NCBI RefSeq assembly: GCF_016741875.1
Contig: NZ_JAERRF010000009.1
Span: 124,001-188,000 of the forward strand
Direction: 5' to 3'
Length of the DNA stretch: 64,000 bases
Origin: Streptomyces coffeae
GTDB taxonomy: Bacteria > Actinomycetota > Actinomycetes > Streptomycetales > Streptomycetaceae
Positions 36,849 through 46,274 of the stretch are shown here, piece by piece (position 1 is the stretch's first letter; each line of letters starts with the position of its first letter). The notes under the pieces were generated by a model, which was given only the letters and a program-made list of their open reading frames with translations, ran no database searches and was not told the DNA's origin. The position numbers and the translations under genes are program-made.

Positions 36849-37739
36849 TCAGGCGGCGTGGTGCTGCTGCCAATAGCGGATGTGGGGCAGGTCGTCGTCG
36901 AGCCAGTAGGCGTCGTCCTCGGTGACCACGAGCAACTCCTCCCACTTGACGCCGATCTCGCCCTTGCCGATGTGGGGTTCGACGGCCCACAGACCCGGCT
37001 CGCAGGGCTGGTCGGACGACTCGCCCCACAGCGGGGTCCGGTTCAGCCGGGGACGGATCGCGGACTCGAGCAGGTGACCGCTCAGGTAGGCGAGGGCCTG
37101 CGGGCTGAACCCCTGGATCCGGAAGGTGGGCAGCCGGGTTCCCGGGATCTTGCCGACCTTGTGCGCGATGACCGAGCCGGGGTAGTAGCTGTGGATGTTC
37201 TCGTAACCCTGGTCGGAGATCACCGCGTCGACCTCCCGGTAGATCCGGGACTGGGTGGCGCCGCGCCGGACGAGGTCGAGGATGAGGGCGCGGTAGGGCT
37301 CCAGCGCCATCCGGGCGGCATGGAACTCCTCGTCGTCTCCACCGCCGAGGCTGCACGAGTAGCCCATGTCGCAGGCGAAGCGGTTGACCACCGGGCCGAC
37401 GTCGAGGATGACCGCGTCACCGCGTCGCAGCGGGCGTTCGGTGGGCTGAAACTGCTTGCCGAAGTGGGCGATCTTCGGGTTGAGGAGGCTGGAGAGCGCC
37501 GCGCCCTTCGGCTTCTCGAAGTTCTTGAACCGGGTGCGGTCCCCGAACCAGGCGAAGCCATAGTGGAAGAAGCGGCGCACCCCGTGCGCGCGCAGCCAGT
37601 CCTCGATGGCCTTTGCGGCCTGCTTCTCGGTGATCCCCTCGTACAGCTGCGCCTCGACGGCGGCCACCGCGTCGTAGGCCAGCCGCTGGGCCGCCTTGAC
37701 CTCGGCCAGTTCCTGCTCGGTGAAGTGTTCCTTGGACAT
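36849..37739 (-). CDS. M24-family (pita-bread fold) metallopeptidase-like protein
   Basis: The 296-residue protein is a stand-alone M24 catalytic domain without the N-terminal creatinase/prolidase domain. The five metal ligands seem intact: ILDVGP (Asp), FACDMGY (Asp), VIAHKVG (His), AVEPHIG (Glu) and KWEELLVV (Glu). Possible activities include an aminopeptidase P-like or amide-hydrolysing enzyme of a catabolic pathway. AGAGG precedes the ATG. It lies between the SDR and DUF1254 genes in the same orientation. Confidence 0.85.
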   Translation of the reverse strand: MSKEHFTEQELAEVKAAQRLAYDAVAAVEAQLYEGITEKQAAKAIEDWLRAHGVRRFFHYGFAWFGDRTRFKNFEKPKGAALSSLLNPKIAHFGKQFQPTERPLRRGDAVILDVGPVVNRFACDMGYSCSLGGGDDEEFHAARMALEPYRALILDLVRRGATQSRIYREVDAVISDQGYENIHSYYPGSVIAHKVGKIPGTRLPTFRIQGFSPQALAYLSGHLLESAIRPRLNRTPLWGESSDQPCEPGLWAVEPHIGKGEIGVKWEELLVVTEDDAYWLDDDLPHIRYWQQHHAA

Positions 37740-37807
37740 CGGTCAACCTCTCGGGGCGTGTGCCGTCCGTTGATCGTGCGGGTGGGCAGGGGGTGCAGGG
37801 TGGGCGG

Positions 37808-38650
37808 TTACTCGGCCATCGCGGCCAGGCGGCCGGAGAACCACCGTCCTGCCGGCGGCACCATGCGCGAGAGCCAGTAGCTGAGGTGGGCTTCGGCGGC
37901 GATCGGGGCGACGGGCTTGTTCCGGTCCACGGCGCGCAGGATGTTGCGGGCGACCCGGTCGGGTGTGTAGCCGCGCTTGCTGTAGACCGCCGTCAGGTGC
38001 TCGCGGCGCTTGTCGACGTCTCCGCCGCCGCGGATCGGGGTCGACCTGGTGATGTTGGTGTTGATCACGCCGGGGCAGACGGCGGTGACGCCGATGCCGT
38101 GCGGGCGCATCTCCAGGCGCATCGCCTCCGAGAGGCCGAACACCGCGAACTTCGTCGCGCTGTACGCCGACAGCTGCGCATTGGCAAGGATGCCGGCGGT
38201 GGAGGAGAGGTTGACGACATGGCCGCCCCTGCCTCGTTCGATCATGGCGGGGAGGAACGCGGAGCAGCCGTGGACGACGCCCATCAGGTTGATCGACACC
38301 AGCCGGTCCCAGTCCTCGGCGCCGGTGTCGAGGAACCCGCCGAGCAGCCCGACCCCGGCGTTGTTGACCAGCAGGTCCGCGGGCCCGAAGCGGTCGAGGG
38401 CGCCCGCGGCGAAGGCGTCCATGTCCGCGGCCCGTGCCACGTCGACACGCTGGGTGAAGACCTCGCGGCCCATGGCCCGGATGCGGCCGGCGGCCTCCGC
38501 CAGCCCCTGCTCGTCGATGTCGCACAGGGCAAGACCGGCACCGCGGCGGGCGGACAGCAGGGCCAGTTCACGGCCGATGCCGCTGCCGGCTCCGGTGACG
38601 ACCACTGTGCGGCCGGTCAGGTCCGAGGTCGTGATGCGTGGTGTGGGCAT
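37808..38650 (-). CDS. Short-chain dehydrogenase/reductase
   Basis: The 280-residue classical SDR has the cofactor motif VTGAGSGIG near the start, LVNNAGVGLLGG, and the catalytic Ser-Tyr-Lys (NLSSTAGI, YSATKFAVFGL). An aspartate in ALCDIDEQ after strand 2 favours NAD. I chose the ATG at 38650, which begins MPTPRITTSDLTG. It is the first gene of the minus-strand run and faces the PucR-type regulator, with about 130 nt between them. Confidence 0.9.
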   Translation of the reverse strand: MPTPRITTSDLTGRTVVVTGAGSGIGRELALLSARRGAGLALCDIDEQGLAEAAGRIRAMGREVFTQRVDVARAADMDAFAAGALDRFGPADLLVNNAGVGLLGGFLDTGAEDWDRLVSINLMGVVHGCSAFLPAMIERGRGGHVVNLSSTAGILANAQLSAYSATKFAVFGLSEAMRLEMRPHGIGVTAVCPGVINTNITRSTPIRGGGDVDKRREHLTAVYSKRGYTPDRVARNILRAVDRNKPVAPIAAEAHLSYWLSRMVPPAGRWFSGRLAAMAE

Positions 38651-38777
38651 GCGCGGAAGGTAGTCCGCGCATGCCTCTGCGGGCTTGTACTGGGCCGCCA
38701 ACTTTGCCGTCGTTCTTGGCACCGGGTCACAAGGGGCCGATCGCCCCCGGGGAGCCCGACCTCGTTAGAGTCGCGTC

Positions 38778-40052
38778 GTGGAGTTCGAATGGGCGCCTCT
38801 GCGCAGGCCCGCCGCGCAGCAGGCCTGGCAGGAGGTGTTGGGCCCGGTCGCGGTCGAGTTCGCCGCGGAAGCGGTGACGCTCTCGGAGCAGATGACCGCG
38901 GCCCTGCGGGCCGAGGATCCCACGTGGTTCCCGGACGCGGAGTCGGCCGTCGAGTACGCCAAGAGCAATGAGGCCCACTTCCGGCTGATCGCCCGGGCGC
39001 TCGAGCGGGGTGACGACCCGCGTCTGGTGGATCTCCCGGCGGAGACCGTCGAGGCGACCCGGTCGGGGGTGCACCGGCAGCTGACACTCGCCGCCATCCT
39101 GCGTTCCTACCGGCTCGGCCACGCGACGGTGTGGCAGTGGATGTTCGACCGGATCACCGCCCGCGCGTCCGGCGCGCCCCAGCAGGCGGTGGCCCTCGAA
39201 CTGGCCTCGACCTGGCTGTTCGCGTACCACGACGCGGCGGTCACGCAGACCGAGCGCCAGTACACGGCCGAGCGGGAGGCGTGGATGCGCAGCGCCGTCG
39301 CGGCCCGCGCGGAGGCGATCGAGGCGATCCTGGCCGGCCGCGAGCGCGACCAGCGTCGGGCGGCCGTCCGGCTGCGCTACGACCTCAACCGCCACCACGT
39401 CGGACTCATCGCCTGGGGGATCGAGGCCGCGTCCGACATAGGTGCGCACTCAGCCGTCGAGCAGGTGGTGGCGGCGACCGCCAAGGCCGTCGGCGCGGAC
39501 ACCACCCTGACGCACCCGCTCGGACCGCAGACCCACGCCGCATGGCTGAGCCGCGCCACACCGTTCACCGACACGGACCTCGACCCGGCCCGGCTCGCCA
39601 CCCCGGCCGGGGTCCGGATCGCTCTCGGCGACCCGGCGCAGGGGCTCGACGGCTTCCGCCGGACACACATCGAGGCCACGCACACCCGCAGGGTGGTGAT
39701 GCTGGCCGAACCCAACGGTGCGCCGGTCACCCGCTACCGGAACGTGGCCGTCGCCGCACTCGGCACCGTGGACCCCGAGCAGGCCCGCACCTTCGTCATC
39801 CGCGTGCTCGGGCGTCTGGCCGACGACGACGAGGGCACCTTCCGGCTGGCGATGACCCTGGCGAGCTACCTCGACGAGAACTGCAGCCGCACGCGGACCG
39901 CGGAACGGCTCACGATCCACCCCAACACGGTCACCTACCGGGTCCAGCAGGCAAAGCGCATCCTCGGTCGCGGAATCGACAGCGACACCCTGGACCTCCA
40001 GGTGGCGTTGGCGCTGCTTCCCACGCTGCGCGGCCTGCCGCCCGCCCGGTGA
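38778..40052 (+). CDS. PucR/CdaR-type transcriptional regulator
   Basis: The 424-residue regulator carries the PucR C-terminal HTH, visible as YLDENCSRTRTAERLTIHPN followed by TVTYRVQQAKRILG. The central part (about 160-330) resembles the GGDEF-like sensor seen in PucR/CdaR proteins. It starts at GTG 38778. It diverges from the SDR/M24/DUF1254/MFS/ligase run and is the obvious candidate to control it in response to the substrate. Confidence 0.88.
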   Translation: MEFEWAPLRRPAAQQAWQEVLGPVAVEFAAEAVTLSEQMTAALRAEDPTWFPDAESAVEYAKSNEAHFRLIARALERGDDPRLVDLPAETVEATRSGVHRQLTLAAILRSYRLGHATVWQWMFDRITARASGAPQQAVALELASTWLFAYHDAAVTQTERQYTAEREAWMRSAVAARAEAIEAILAGRERDQRRAAVRLRYDLNRHHVGLIAWGIEAASDIGAHSAVEQVVAATAKAVGADTTLTHPLGPQTHAAWLSRATPFTDTDLDPARLATPAGVRIALGDPAQGLDGFRRTHIEATHTRRVVMLAEPNGAPVTRYRNVAVAALGTVDPEQARTFVIRVLGRLADDDEGTFRLAMTLASYLDENCSRTRTAERLTIHPNTVTYRVQQAKRILGRGIDSDTLDLQVALALLPTLRGLPPAR

Positions 40053-40326
40053 GCGGGTCCAGCGCCTTCCGCCCACGACAGTGTGACCGGTCGGTGACTA
40101 TCTCCATGACCGGACGTTCGCCGGGCGTCACCTCGCGCGGCACCCACCGCCTCGTCACGCCGCGCGGCAGACGATCCGATCATCAGCGGCACGTTGCACC
40201 GCTCAGAGGCACGGCCGCCTCCAAGGGGTGACACGCGTACGGCTCGACGTGCCTTACCTCCCGTTCGCCCAGGCCGGCCGCAAGACTCACCGCCATGGAT
40301 CCTTTCGCCGGTGAGGTGGGTGCGCC

Positions 40327-41826
40327 ATGACAGTCAGCAGACGACAGGTACTCCAAGGAAGTGCAGTGGCCGCCACAACAGTCGCCGGAGGAGCCTTCGC
40401 CGGCTTCGGCGGCCTGGTCCACGCCGCGCCGCGCGGCACGCTTCCCGATCTCGCGTGGAACGAACTCGCCCGCAGCCTCGACGGCACATTGATCCGGCCC
40501 GAGGACGACGGCTACCGCGAGTGGGGCCACCCGCAGAACCTCCGGTACGACGCCAGACGCCCCGCGGGAGTCGTCGTCTGCCACACCGCCCGCGATGTGC
40601 GCACCGCGATCCTCTTCGCGCAGCGGACCGGCATCCATCTGGTCGCCCGGTCCGGCGGGCACAGCTACGGCGGATACTCCGCCACCCGGGGACTGCTGGT
40701 GGATCTGGGCCAGCTGAACGAGGTGCGGCCGGACCGCGAGGCGGGCACGGTCACCGTGGGCGCGGGCGCACGGAACAGCGGCATCTACACCGCCCTCCAG
40801 CCTCACAACCTGGCCATCTCCGCAGGGCGCTGCCCCACGGTCGGCATCAGCGGACTGACCCTGGGCGGCGGATTCGGCTTCAGCTCGCGGAAGCTGGGCC
40901 TGACCGCCGACGCTCTGGAGCGCACCACGGTGGTGACGGCCGCGGGCAACTCCCTGGTGTGCGACGACAGACAGCACCCGGACCTGTTCTGGGCCTGCCG
41001 GGGCGGCGGCGGAGGCAATTTCGGCATCAACACCGAGTTCACCTTCCGCACCACACCCGTGGACACGGTGGCGGTCTACCAGCTCGACTGGGACTGGCAG
41101 GACACACCCGCGGCGTTCGCAGCCGTCCAGGCCCTGGTCACACAGGCGCCGAGCGCGTTCTCCTGCCGCATCGGCGGGGGCAGCGCCGGCCGGACCCGTC
41201 CGGAGATCGATGGGGCGCGGAAGGTCTCGGCCATCGGGCAGTTCTTCGGGACTGCGGACGATCTGCGGGACCTGCTCGCGCCCGTCCTGCGGGCCGCGCG
41301 GCCGGAGCGGACGCTCATCGAGAACCAGACGTTCTGGCAGGCCAAGGACTTCCTCTACCACAGCGTCCCCAGCGACCGGTATGCGGTGACCTCCAGGTAC
41401 CTGGACCGCCCACTGCCCGAACGCGGGGTAGCGGCGTTCATGGAGGCGATCGACGCCTGGCCCGGCAGCTCCAACCCGGACGGCGCGGGCATCGCCCTGT
41501 TCGCGTGGGGCGGCGCGATCGCCGAAGTCGGGCCGCGGGAGACCGCGTTCATCCACCGCACCGCTTGCTTCCTGCTGGCCTCCGAGACCACCTGGGCCGT
41601 GCAGGACGACGCCGCGCTCGTCACGGCGAACCTCCGCTGGCTCCAGGAGCTGAGCCGCACTCTGGACACGTACGGCAACGGCCAGGCGTACCAGAACTTC
41701 ATCGACCCCGACCTGCGCGACTGGAGACGGGCCTACTACGGCGCCGACTACCCACGGCTCACGCAAGTCAAGCGGACGTACGACCCGGAGAACTTCTTCC
41801 ACTTCGCCCAGAGCATCACCGGCTGA
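40327..41826 (+). CDS. Secreted FAD-binding (BBE-type) oxidoreductase
   Basis: The 499-residue berberine-bridge-enzyme-like oxidase has a Tat signal peptide (SRRQVLQGSAVAATTVAGGA, ending near AAP at about residue 35). Both residues for bicovalent FAD attachment are present: the histidine in ARSGGHSYGGY and the cysteine in GRCPTVGISG. The C-terminal BBE element is YDPENFFHFAQSI. It should fold with FAD in the cytoplasm and be exported, where it oxidises a sugar, alcohol or aromatic substrate with oxygen. The gene appears monocistronic. Confidence 0.9.
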   Translation: MTVSRRQVLQGSAVAATTVAGGAFAGFGGLVHAAPRGTLPDLAWNELARSLDGTLIRPEDDGYREWGHPQNLRYDARRPAGVVVCHTARDVRTAILFAQRTGIHLVARSGGHSYGGYSATRGLLVDLGQLNEVRPDREAGTVTVGAGARNSGIYTALQPHNLAISAGRCPTVGISGLTLGGGFGFSSRKLGLTADALERTTVVTAAGNSLVCDDRQHPDLFWACRGGGGGNFGINTEFTFRTTPVDTVAVYQLDWDWQDTPAAFAAVQALVTQAPSAFSCRIGGGSAGRTRPEIDGARKVSAIGQFFGTADDLRDLLAPVLRAARPERTLIENQTFWQAKDFLYHSVPSDRYAVTSRYLDRPLPERGVAAFMEAIDAWPGSSNPDGAGIALFAWGGAIAEVGPRETAFIHRTACFLLASETTWAVQDDAALVTANLRWLQELSRTLDTYGNGQAYQNFIDPDLRDWRRAYYGADYPRLTQVKRTYDPENFFHFAQSITG

Positions 41827-42029
41827 CAGCACAACCTGATCGCACCGGACCGCCTGTCCGCCAGGTCCGCGGCATGAGCCCCGTACTCGACCATCGCCCA
41901 CCATGCCGATCCGCAGTACGCACCTGGCGGCGCAATGGGTACGCGACGTCGAGTCCTGACGAGGCGGCGCGGATCATGACGCCGTAGGCATCGGTGAGTT
42001 GGTGAACCACCACCGGTGCGGGCTGGGGG

Positions 42030-42422
42030 TCAGCGGGCGCTGCCGAGGTTCCGGTCGGCTTCGGCGCCCTGGAGCATGAGGGTGGTTTCCTCGATGCGGT
42101 GGAAGCGTCCGTCGGGGGCGAATTCTCCGAAGAGGTAGACCTCCATGGTGACGGTGGTTCCATCGGTCTTGGTGACGTTGACGGTATGACGGTCGGCGTA
42201 GAGGTGGCCGTTGACGAGCTCTTCGTGGACGTGGACGGAGCCGTCTGCGACGACGGTGCGGAGGTGGGCGATGTGAGCGAGGAACGCGGTGCGGTCGTCC
42301 CAGCGGCCGTCGGTGCGTTGGCGGTAGTCGGGGGTGAAGTGGCGGTCGACGGCTTCGTTCAGGTCGAGTTCGGGGGTGAAGAGGAGATCGGTGAGGGCGG
42401 TGGTGATGTCGGTGTGGTGCAT
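42030..42422 (-). CDS. SnoaL/NTF2-like protein
   Basis: The 130-residue alpha+beta-barrel protein of the SnoaL-like superfamily carries HFTPDYRQRTDGRWDDRTAF, LVNGHLYADRHTVNVTKTDG and RIEETTLMLQG. Members act as small-molecule cyclases, isomerases or carriers; no catalytic set can be assigned. I chose the ATG at 42422. It is the last gene of the minus-strand carotenoid-oxygenase group, about 215 nt after the oxygenase stop. Confidence 0.8.
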   Translation of the reverse strand: MHHTDITTALTDLLFTPELDLNEAVDRHFTPDYRQRTDGRWDDRTAFLAHIAHLRTVVADGSVHVHEELVNGHLYADRHTVNVTKTDGTTVTMEVYLFGEFAPDGRFHRIEETTLMLQGAEADRNLGSAR

Positions 42423-42638
42423 GGGTGTTTTTCCTTCGGGGAGTTCGTTGGGGCAGAGCCTGAAGGAGCTGACGACCGGCGCCGGGCAAAGGTGCTCCGC
42501 GCCGTAGCGGCGCACCACAGCAGGCGGCTGCATCATCCACCCCCCTCTTGCCACGAACTGTCCGGCGGCGGGAATGGTTCCGGGGCGGCGCGGTCCCGTG
42601 GTCCCGCGCCGCCCACCGCCTTCTGACGGAAGTGGTGG

Positions 42639-44006
42639 TCAGCCCTCGCTGCCGTCCAGGGTGCTGTCGGGGATCCAGGAGCCGTGGAGTCCGGAGCTCA
42701 CCCGCTGCGGCAGGTGGACGGTGGCGATCCGGCCGAGGCCGGAGGCGTCGAGGACCAGCAGTTGGGAGGCGTCCTGCTTGATGTCGGAGATGACGGCCAG
42801 GAGGTAGCCGTCGTCTTCGTTGGTGGCTCCGGCCGCGGGGACGAATACCGCTTCGCTGGGCATGCGGGCGTCGCCGACCTGGTGGATGCGGCGGGCGCCG
42901 GTGGTGCGGTCGTACTTGACGACCCCGTAGCCACCGAAGCCCTTCTCGTCGGGGAAGGAGATGGCGTACTGGTAGCGGTTCTCGGCGCCCAGGTAGTCCT
43001 CGTTGAGGGTCGGGAACTCCACCGCGAGATCGTCGATGATCTGCTCGTCGACGGTGCCGGCGGCCATGTCGACCACCCAGCGGCGAGTGTAGGAGCGGGC
43101 GACGGGCTCGGTGCCGCGCCCGGGAGCGCCGATCCACCAGTTCCAGGAGAGGTGGAATCCCTCGCGGTCCACGGTGGGGCCCTCCAGGACGATGCGGCCC
43201 TGGCCGTCCTCGTAGGCGTTGGAGACGTGCAGCATGTTGCCCGGTTCGATGGAGAACCAGCGGATGTGGCGGTCGCCGTCGGCTCCTCGCGGCATGACAC
43301 CGATACGGGAGAGCTGCTGGTCACTCCAGCCATAGGGGATGCCGGACTGCTCACTCGGGTCGAAGGTGACGTTGCCCTCGGCGAAGACCACGTGGTGGCG
43401 GGTGATGGCGAAGTCGTGCTTGAGGGAGGCGGTCGCTCCCAGGATCTCTGCGCTGTGGACGATCTCGCCCTTGGCATCGGCGACGTAGTACGTCAGGAAG
43501 GGCGGGAACGGCGAGGACCCGAAGAAGTGGAGTTCGCCCGTCACCGGGTCCTCCTTGGGGTGCGCGGTCATCGCGGTGCGCAGCTTGCCGCGGAAGTCGT
43601 GGACGCCGACCGTCTCGAGTTCCGGGGTGAGTTCGAAGGGGAGGTTTGCCTCGCACAGGGCGAGGAGGCGTCCGGCGTGTTCGATGATGTGGGTGCCGGC
43701 GGTGCTGGCGGTCAGGTCCGGGCCCTTCTCGGTCATGTAGGGGGCGCCGTCGAGGGCGGGGGTGTGCACCCAGCGGTTGCGGTACCACTCGGCGCGGCCC
43801 TCGCGGAGACGGATGCCGTGGACCATGCCGCTGCCCTTGAACCAGTGCGTCGGGGTGACGCCGGGCTTGGGGTTGTGGCCGTTGCGGAGCAGCCGGCCGG
43901 TCAGCTCGGGGGGCAGGGTGCCCTCGACGGTGAGTTCGGTGGCGGTGATCTCGTCGGCGACGGGGGTGTAGTGGCCGGTCAGGTACGGCTTCTTCTCAGC
44001 ACTCAT
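42639..44006 (-). CDS. Carotenoid oxygenase-family (CCD/lignostilbene) dioxygenase
   Basis: The 455-residue seven-bladed propeller protein is a non-heme iron dioxygenase of the RPE65/CCD family. The four iron histidines are visible in MTAHPKEDP, LKHDFAITRHH, MLHVSNAYED and GLHGSWIPDS. It should cleave a carbon-carbon double bond of a carotenoid, apocarotenoid or stilbene-type substrate. I chose the ATG at 44006. It follows the SRPBCC gene by 41 nt. A partial copy of its 3' end survives at 21.67-21.85 kb. Confidence 0.9.
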   Translation of the reverse strand: MSAEKKPYLTGHYTPVADEITATELTVEGTLPPELTGRLLRNGHNPKPGVTPTHWFKGSGMVHGIRLREGRAEWYRNRWVHTPALDGAPYMTEKGPDLTASTAGTHIIEHAGRLLALCEANLPFELTPELETVGVHDFRGKLRTAMTAHPKEDPVTGELHFFGSSPFPPFLTYYVADAKGEIVHSAEILGATASLKHDFAITRHHVVFAEGNVTFDPSEQSGIPYGWSDQQLSRIGVMPRGADGDRHIRWFSIEPGNMLHVSNAYEDGQGRIVLEGPTVDREGFHLSWNWWIGAPGRGTEPVARSYTRRWVVDMAAGTVDEQIIDDLAVEFPTLNEDYLGAENRYQYAISFPDEKGFGGYGVVKYDRTTGARRIHQVGDARMPSEAVFVPAAGATNEDDGYLLAVISDIKQDASQLLVLDASGLGRIATVHLPQRVSSGLHGSWIPDSTLDGSEG

Positions 44007-44047
44007 GGCAGGAACCTCGTTTTGATGGATGTAGATGTGATGCTTTG

Positions 44048-44488
44048 TCAGGCTGACTGTTCGGCACGGGCCTTGAGGTGAGTGAGCCAGCTCTCCAGGG
44101 AGTCCTGGAGAGCCTTGCCCAGCTGGTCGACCGCGGCCTCGACCGGGGCGCCGCTCCAGGACTCCTCGGTGCGGACGGTGACGTGGTCGCCGTTCTGCTC
44201 GAAGGTCCATACGTGAATCCCGGTGATGCCGTCGACGTCACCGCCCCACACGATCCGCTCGCCGGGGACCAGTTCATGCACGGTGGAGGTGATGTCCATG
44301 CCGTGGGTTCGCCAGCGGAAGGAAGTGCCGGGCATCAGCGGCCCGTCGAGCTCAGCCTGGTCGATGTCCGTGTTCCAGGTGGGCCAGGCCGCGATGTCGG
44401 TGTGCAGTTCCCACACCGTCGTGACCGGGGCGTCGATCACGGTGTCCAGGCGGACGATGACGGGGGCGGTCTCGTCGATGGTGGTCAT
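44048..44488 (-). CDS. SRPBCC (START/Bet v1-like) protein
   Basis: The 146-residue polyketide cyclase/START-like protein has VIDAPVTTVWELHTDIAAWP at the N-terminus, GTSFRWRTHGMDITSTVHEL in the sheet and a long C-terminal helix. It should bind a hydrophobic ligand in a helix-grip fold. The ATG overlaps the MFS stop by 4 nt, so the two are translationally coupled. The proximity to the oxygenase suggests handling of the same lipophilic compound. Confidence 0.88.
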   Translation of the reverse strand: MTTIDETAPVIVRLDTVIDAPVTTVWELHTDIAAWPTWNTDIDQAELDGPLMPGTSFRWRTHGMDITSTVHELVPGERIVWGGDVDGITGIHVWTFEQNGDHVTVRTEESWSGAPVEAAVDQLGKALQDSLESWLTHLKARAEQSA

Positions 44489-46032
44489 GGCTGTGTCTCT
44501 CCTCGTGATGGGCATCTGTCGGTGGTCCGGCTGACTCTTTGTTCAGCCGATTCAGGGAATTCGGGTGGATTGCAGGCCGGAAGTGGGGAGGGGGAGCCGG
44601 TCACCATGTGTGGGCCGGTCCGGCGGGCGAGGAACATCGCGAGGAGTGCGGTGGCGGCCAGGACCGCGGCCGAGACCGTGAAGGCGACGCGGTAGCCCGC
44701 GGTGAGCGCCTCCAGGTGCGGCTGGTCGACCTCGGCGTGCGTGGTGACGGAGCCGGCAAGCGTGGCCAGGGCGGCGAGGCCGATCGCACCTCCGACCTGG
44801 CGGGTGGTGTTCACCAGGCCACCGGCCAGTCCCGCGTCCTGCGGCGGGACACCGTCCACGGCGAGTGCGGTGAGCTGGACGAAGGCGACGCTCAGGCCGA
44901 GCCCGACCAGGATGCTCGGACCGAGGATGTCCGCGAGGTAACTCCCGTCGGCGCTGATCCGCGACAGCCACAGCAGCCCGCCGGCCTCGGTGAACAAGGC
45001 CGCGGTCACCGTCGTAGTGGCGCCGATGCGCCGGGAGATGCGGGGCGCCAAGGCCGCGCCGAGCATATTGGCTCCGGCGAGCGGGAGTTGGCCCGCTCCG
45101 GTGGCCAGGGGATCCGACCCGAGGACCTGTTGCTGGTAGAGCGGCAGGAAGAAGAACAGCGCGATCCACACCGACCCCAGCAGTGCCATCAGCAGGTTGC
45201 CCGCGGCAACCCGGCCGGTGGTGAACAGGCGCGGCGGTAGCAGCGCGTTCGGCCGGCGAAGGTCGATCGCGGCGAAGGCCGCGAGCAGCGTGGCGGCGCC
45301 GACGAGGGCGCTCAGCACCCGGGCGTCTGTCCAGCCGGTGCCGCGTGCGGTGGTCAGTCCCCAGACCAGGCAGGTCAGGGCGAGGGTCACGGTGACGGTG
45401 CCCAGCAGATCGAACCGCCCGGTCTGCCGTCCGGTCGCCTGTGGCACGAGCGCCGTTACGGCCACCAGGACCAGTGCCGCGCCGAGCGCCACGGAGTGGA
45501 AGATCCAGGGCCGGCCCCACGCCTGGGTCAGCACACCTCCCAGCAGGACGCCGCCCGCCCCTCCCGCACCGGAGACCGCGCCCCACACCCCCAGTGCCCT
45601 GCCGCGCCCTGGGCCGGACGGGAACAGACCCATCGCCAGGGCGAGCGCGGCCGGGGCGATGGCGGCGGCCGCCACGCCTTGAACGGCACGGGCGGCGATC
45701 AGCACGCCGGCGGAGGCGGCCAGTCCTGCTGCCAGCGAGGAACCCGCGAACAGCGCAAGGCCGGCGATCAGCACCCGACGGCGGCCGAGGAGATCGGCCG
45801 CCCGCCCTCCCGCCAGGAGCAACGCCCCGAACGCCAGGCCGTAGGCGTTGACCACCCAGGTGGTTCCCGTGTCCGACAGGCCCACCCCGGCGCGGATCTG
45901 CGGGAGGGCCACGTTCACGATCGACGTGGCGAGCATGACCGTGAACTGAGCCGCGGCCAGCGCCGCGAGCGCGACGCCCGGCCGACGAGCTCGGGCTGCT
46001 GCCGAATCCGTCTGCGTACGTGCAACGTTCAT
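44485..46032 (-). CDS. MFS drug-efflux transporter, DHA2 (EmrB/QacA) family
   Basis: The 515-residue protein has about 14 hydrophobic helices. DHA2 marks are VMLATSIVNVALPQIRAGVG in helix 1, LLLAGGRAADLLGRRRVLI as motif A and GVWGAVSGAGGAGGVLLGG as motif C. I chose the ATG at 46032 (MNVARTQTD), because the same start is conserved in the deleted copy at 21644. It heads a unit with SRPBCC, carotenoid oxygenase and SnoaL genes, downstream of a promoter region with three decamer repeats. Export of an antibiotic or apocarotenoid is plausible. Confidence 0.88.
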   Translation of the reverse strand: MNVARTQTDSAAARARRPGVALAALAAAQFTVMLATSIVNVALPQIRAGVGLSDTGTTWVVNAYGLAFGALLLAGGRAADLLGRRRVLIAGLALFAGSSLAAGLAASAGVLIAARAVQGVAAAAIAPAALALAMGLFPSGPGRGRALGVWGAVSGAGGAGGVLLGGVLTQAWGRPWIFHSVALGAALVLVAVTALVPQATGRQTGRFDLLGTVTVTLALTCLVWGLTTARGTGWTDARVLSALVGAATLLAAFAAIDLRRPNALLPPRLFTTGRVAAGNLLMALLGSVWIALFFFLPLYQQQVLGSDPLATGAGQLPLAGANMLGAALAPRISRRIGATTTVTAALFTEAGGLLWLSRISADGSYLADILGPSILVGLGLSVAFVQLTALAVDGVPPQDAGLAGGLVNTTRQVGGAIGLAALATLAGSVTTHAEVDQPHLEALTAGYRVAFTVSAAVLAATALLAMFLARRTGPHMVTGSPSPLPACNPPEFPESAEQRVSRTTDRCPSRGETQP

Positions 46033-46050
46033 GCCGCACAGACTCGTGTC

Positions 46051-46120
46051 GAACGGTGTCCACTTTCCACACCGGACAGGGGCGGAAACTGTCCACTCCT
46101 GTCCACGCCTGTCCACGTGG
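46051..46120 (-). promoter_or_regulatory. Three 10-bp direct repeats upstream of the MFS operon, probable operator
   Basis: GTCCAC recurs at 46091, 46101 and 46111 (read on the minus strand as GTGGACAGGC, GTGGACAGGA, GTGGACAGTT), each exactly 10 nt apart. A related block GGAAAGTGGACACC follows at about 46054-46067. Repeats in helical phase suggest cooperative binding of an activator on one DNA face. The whole block is conserved upstream of the deleted copy at 21560-21649, a sign of function. The ATPase-HTH regulator encoded just upstream is the likely binder. Confidence 0.6.
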
Positions 46121-46274
46121 AGCCGGAGCCATGCGACGCCGGTGTCGGCCCGTCAGCCCCGGCGTCCGCCGCATGGCGAATGCCGGGGCCGGGCACGAGC
46201 CGTCTGCGCGGGCGGGCCGCCGGAGGTGTCAGGAAAGCACCACGGGCCGCCCTTCGGCCGGCACCGTTCGCCTC

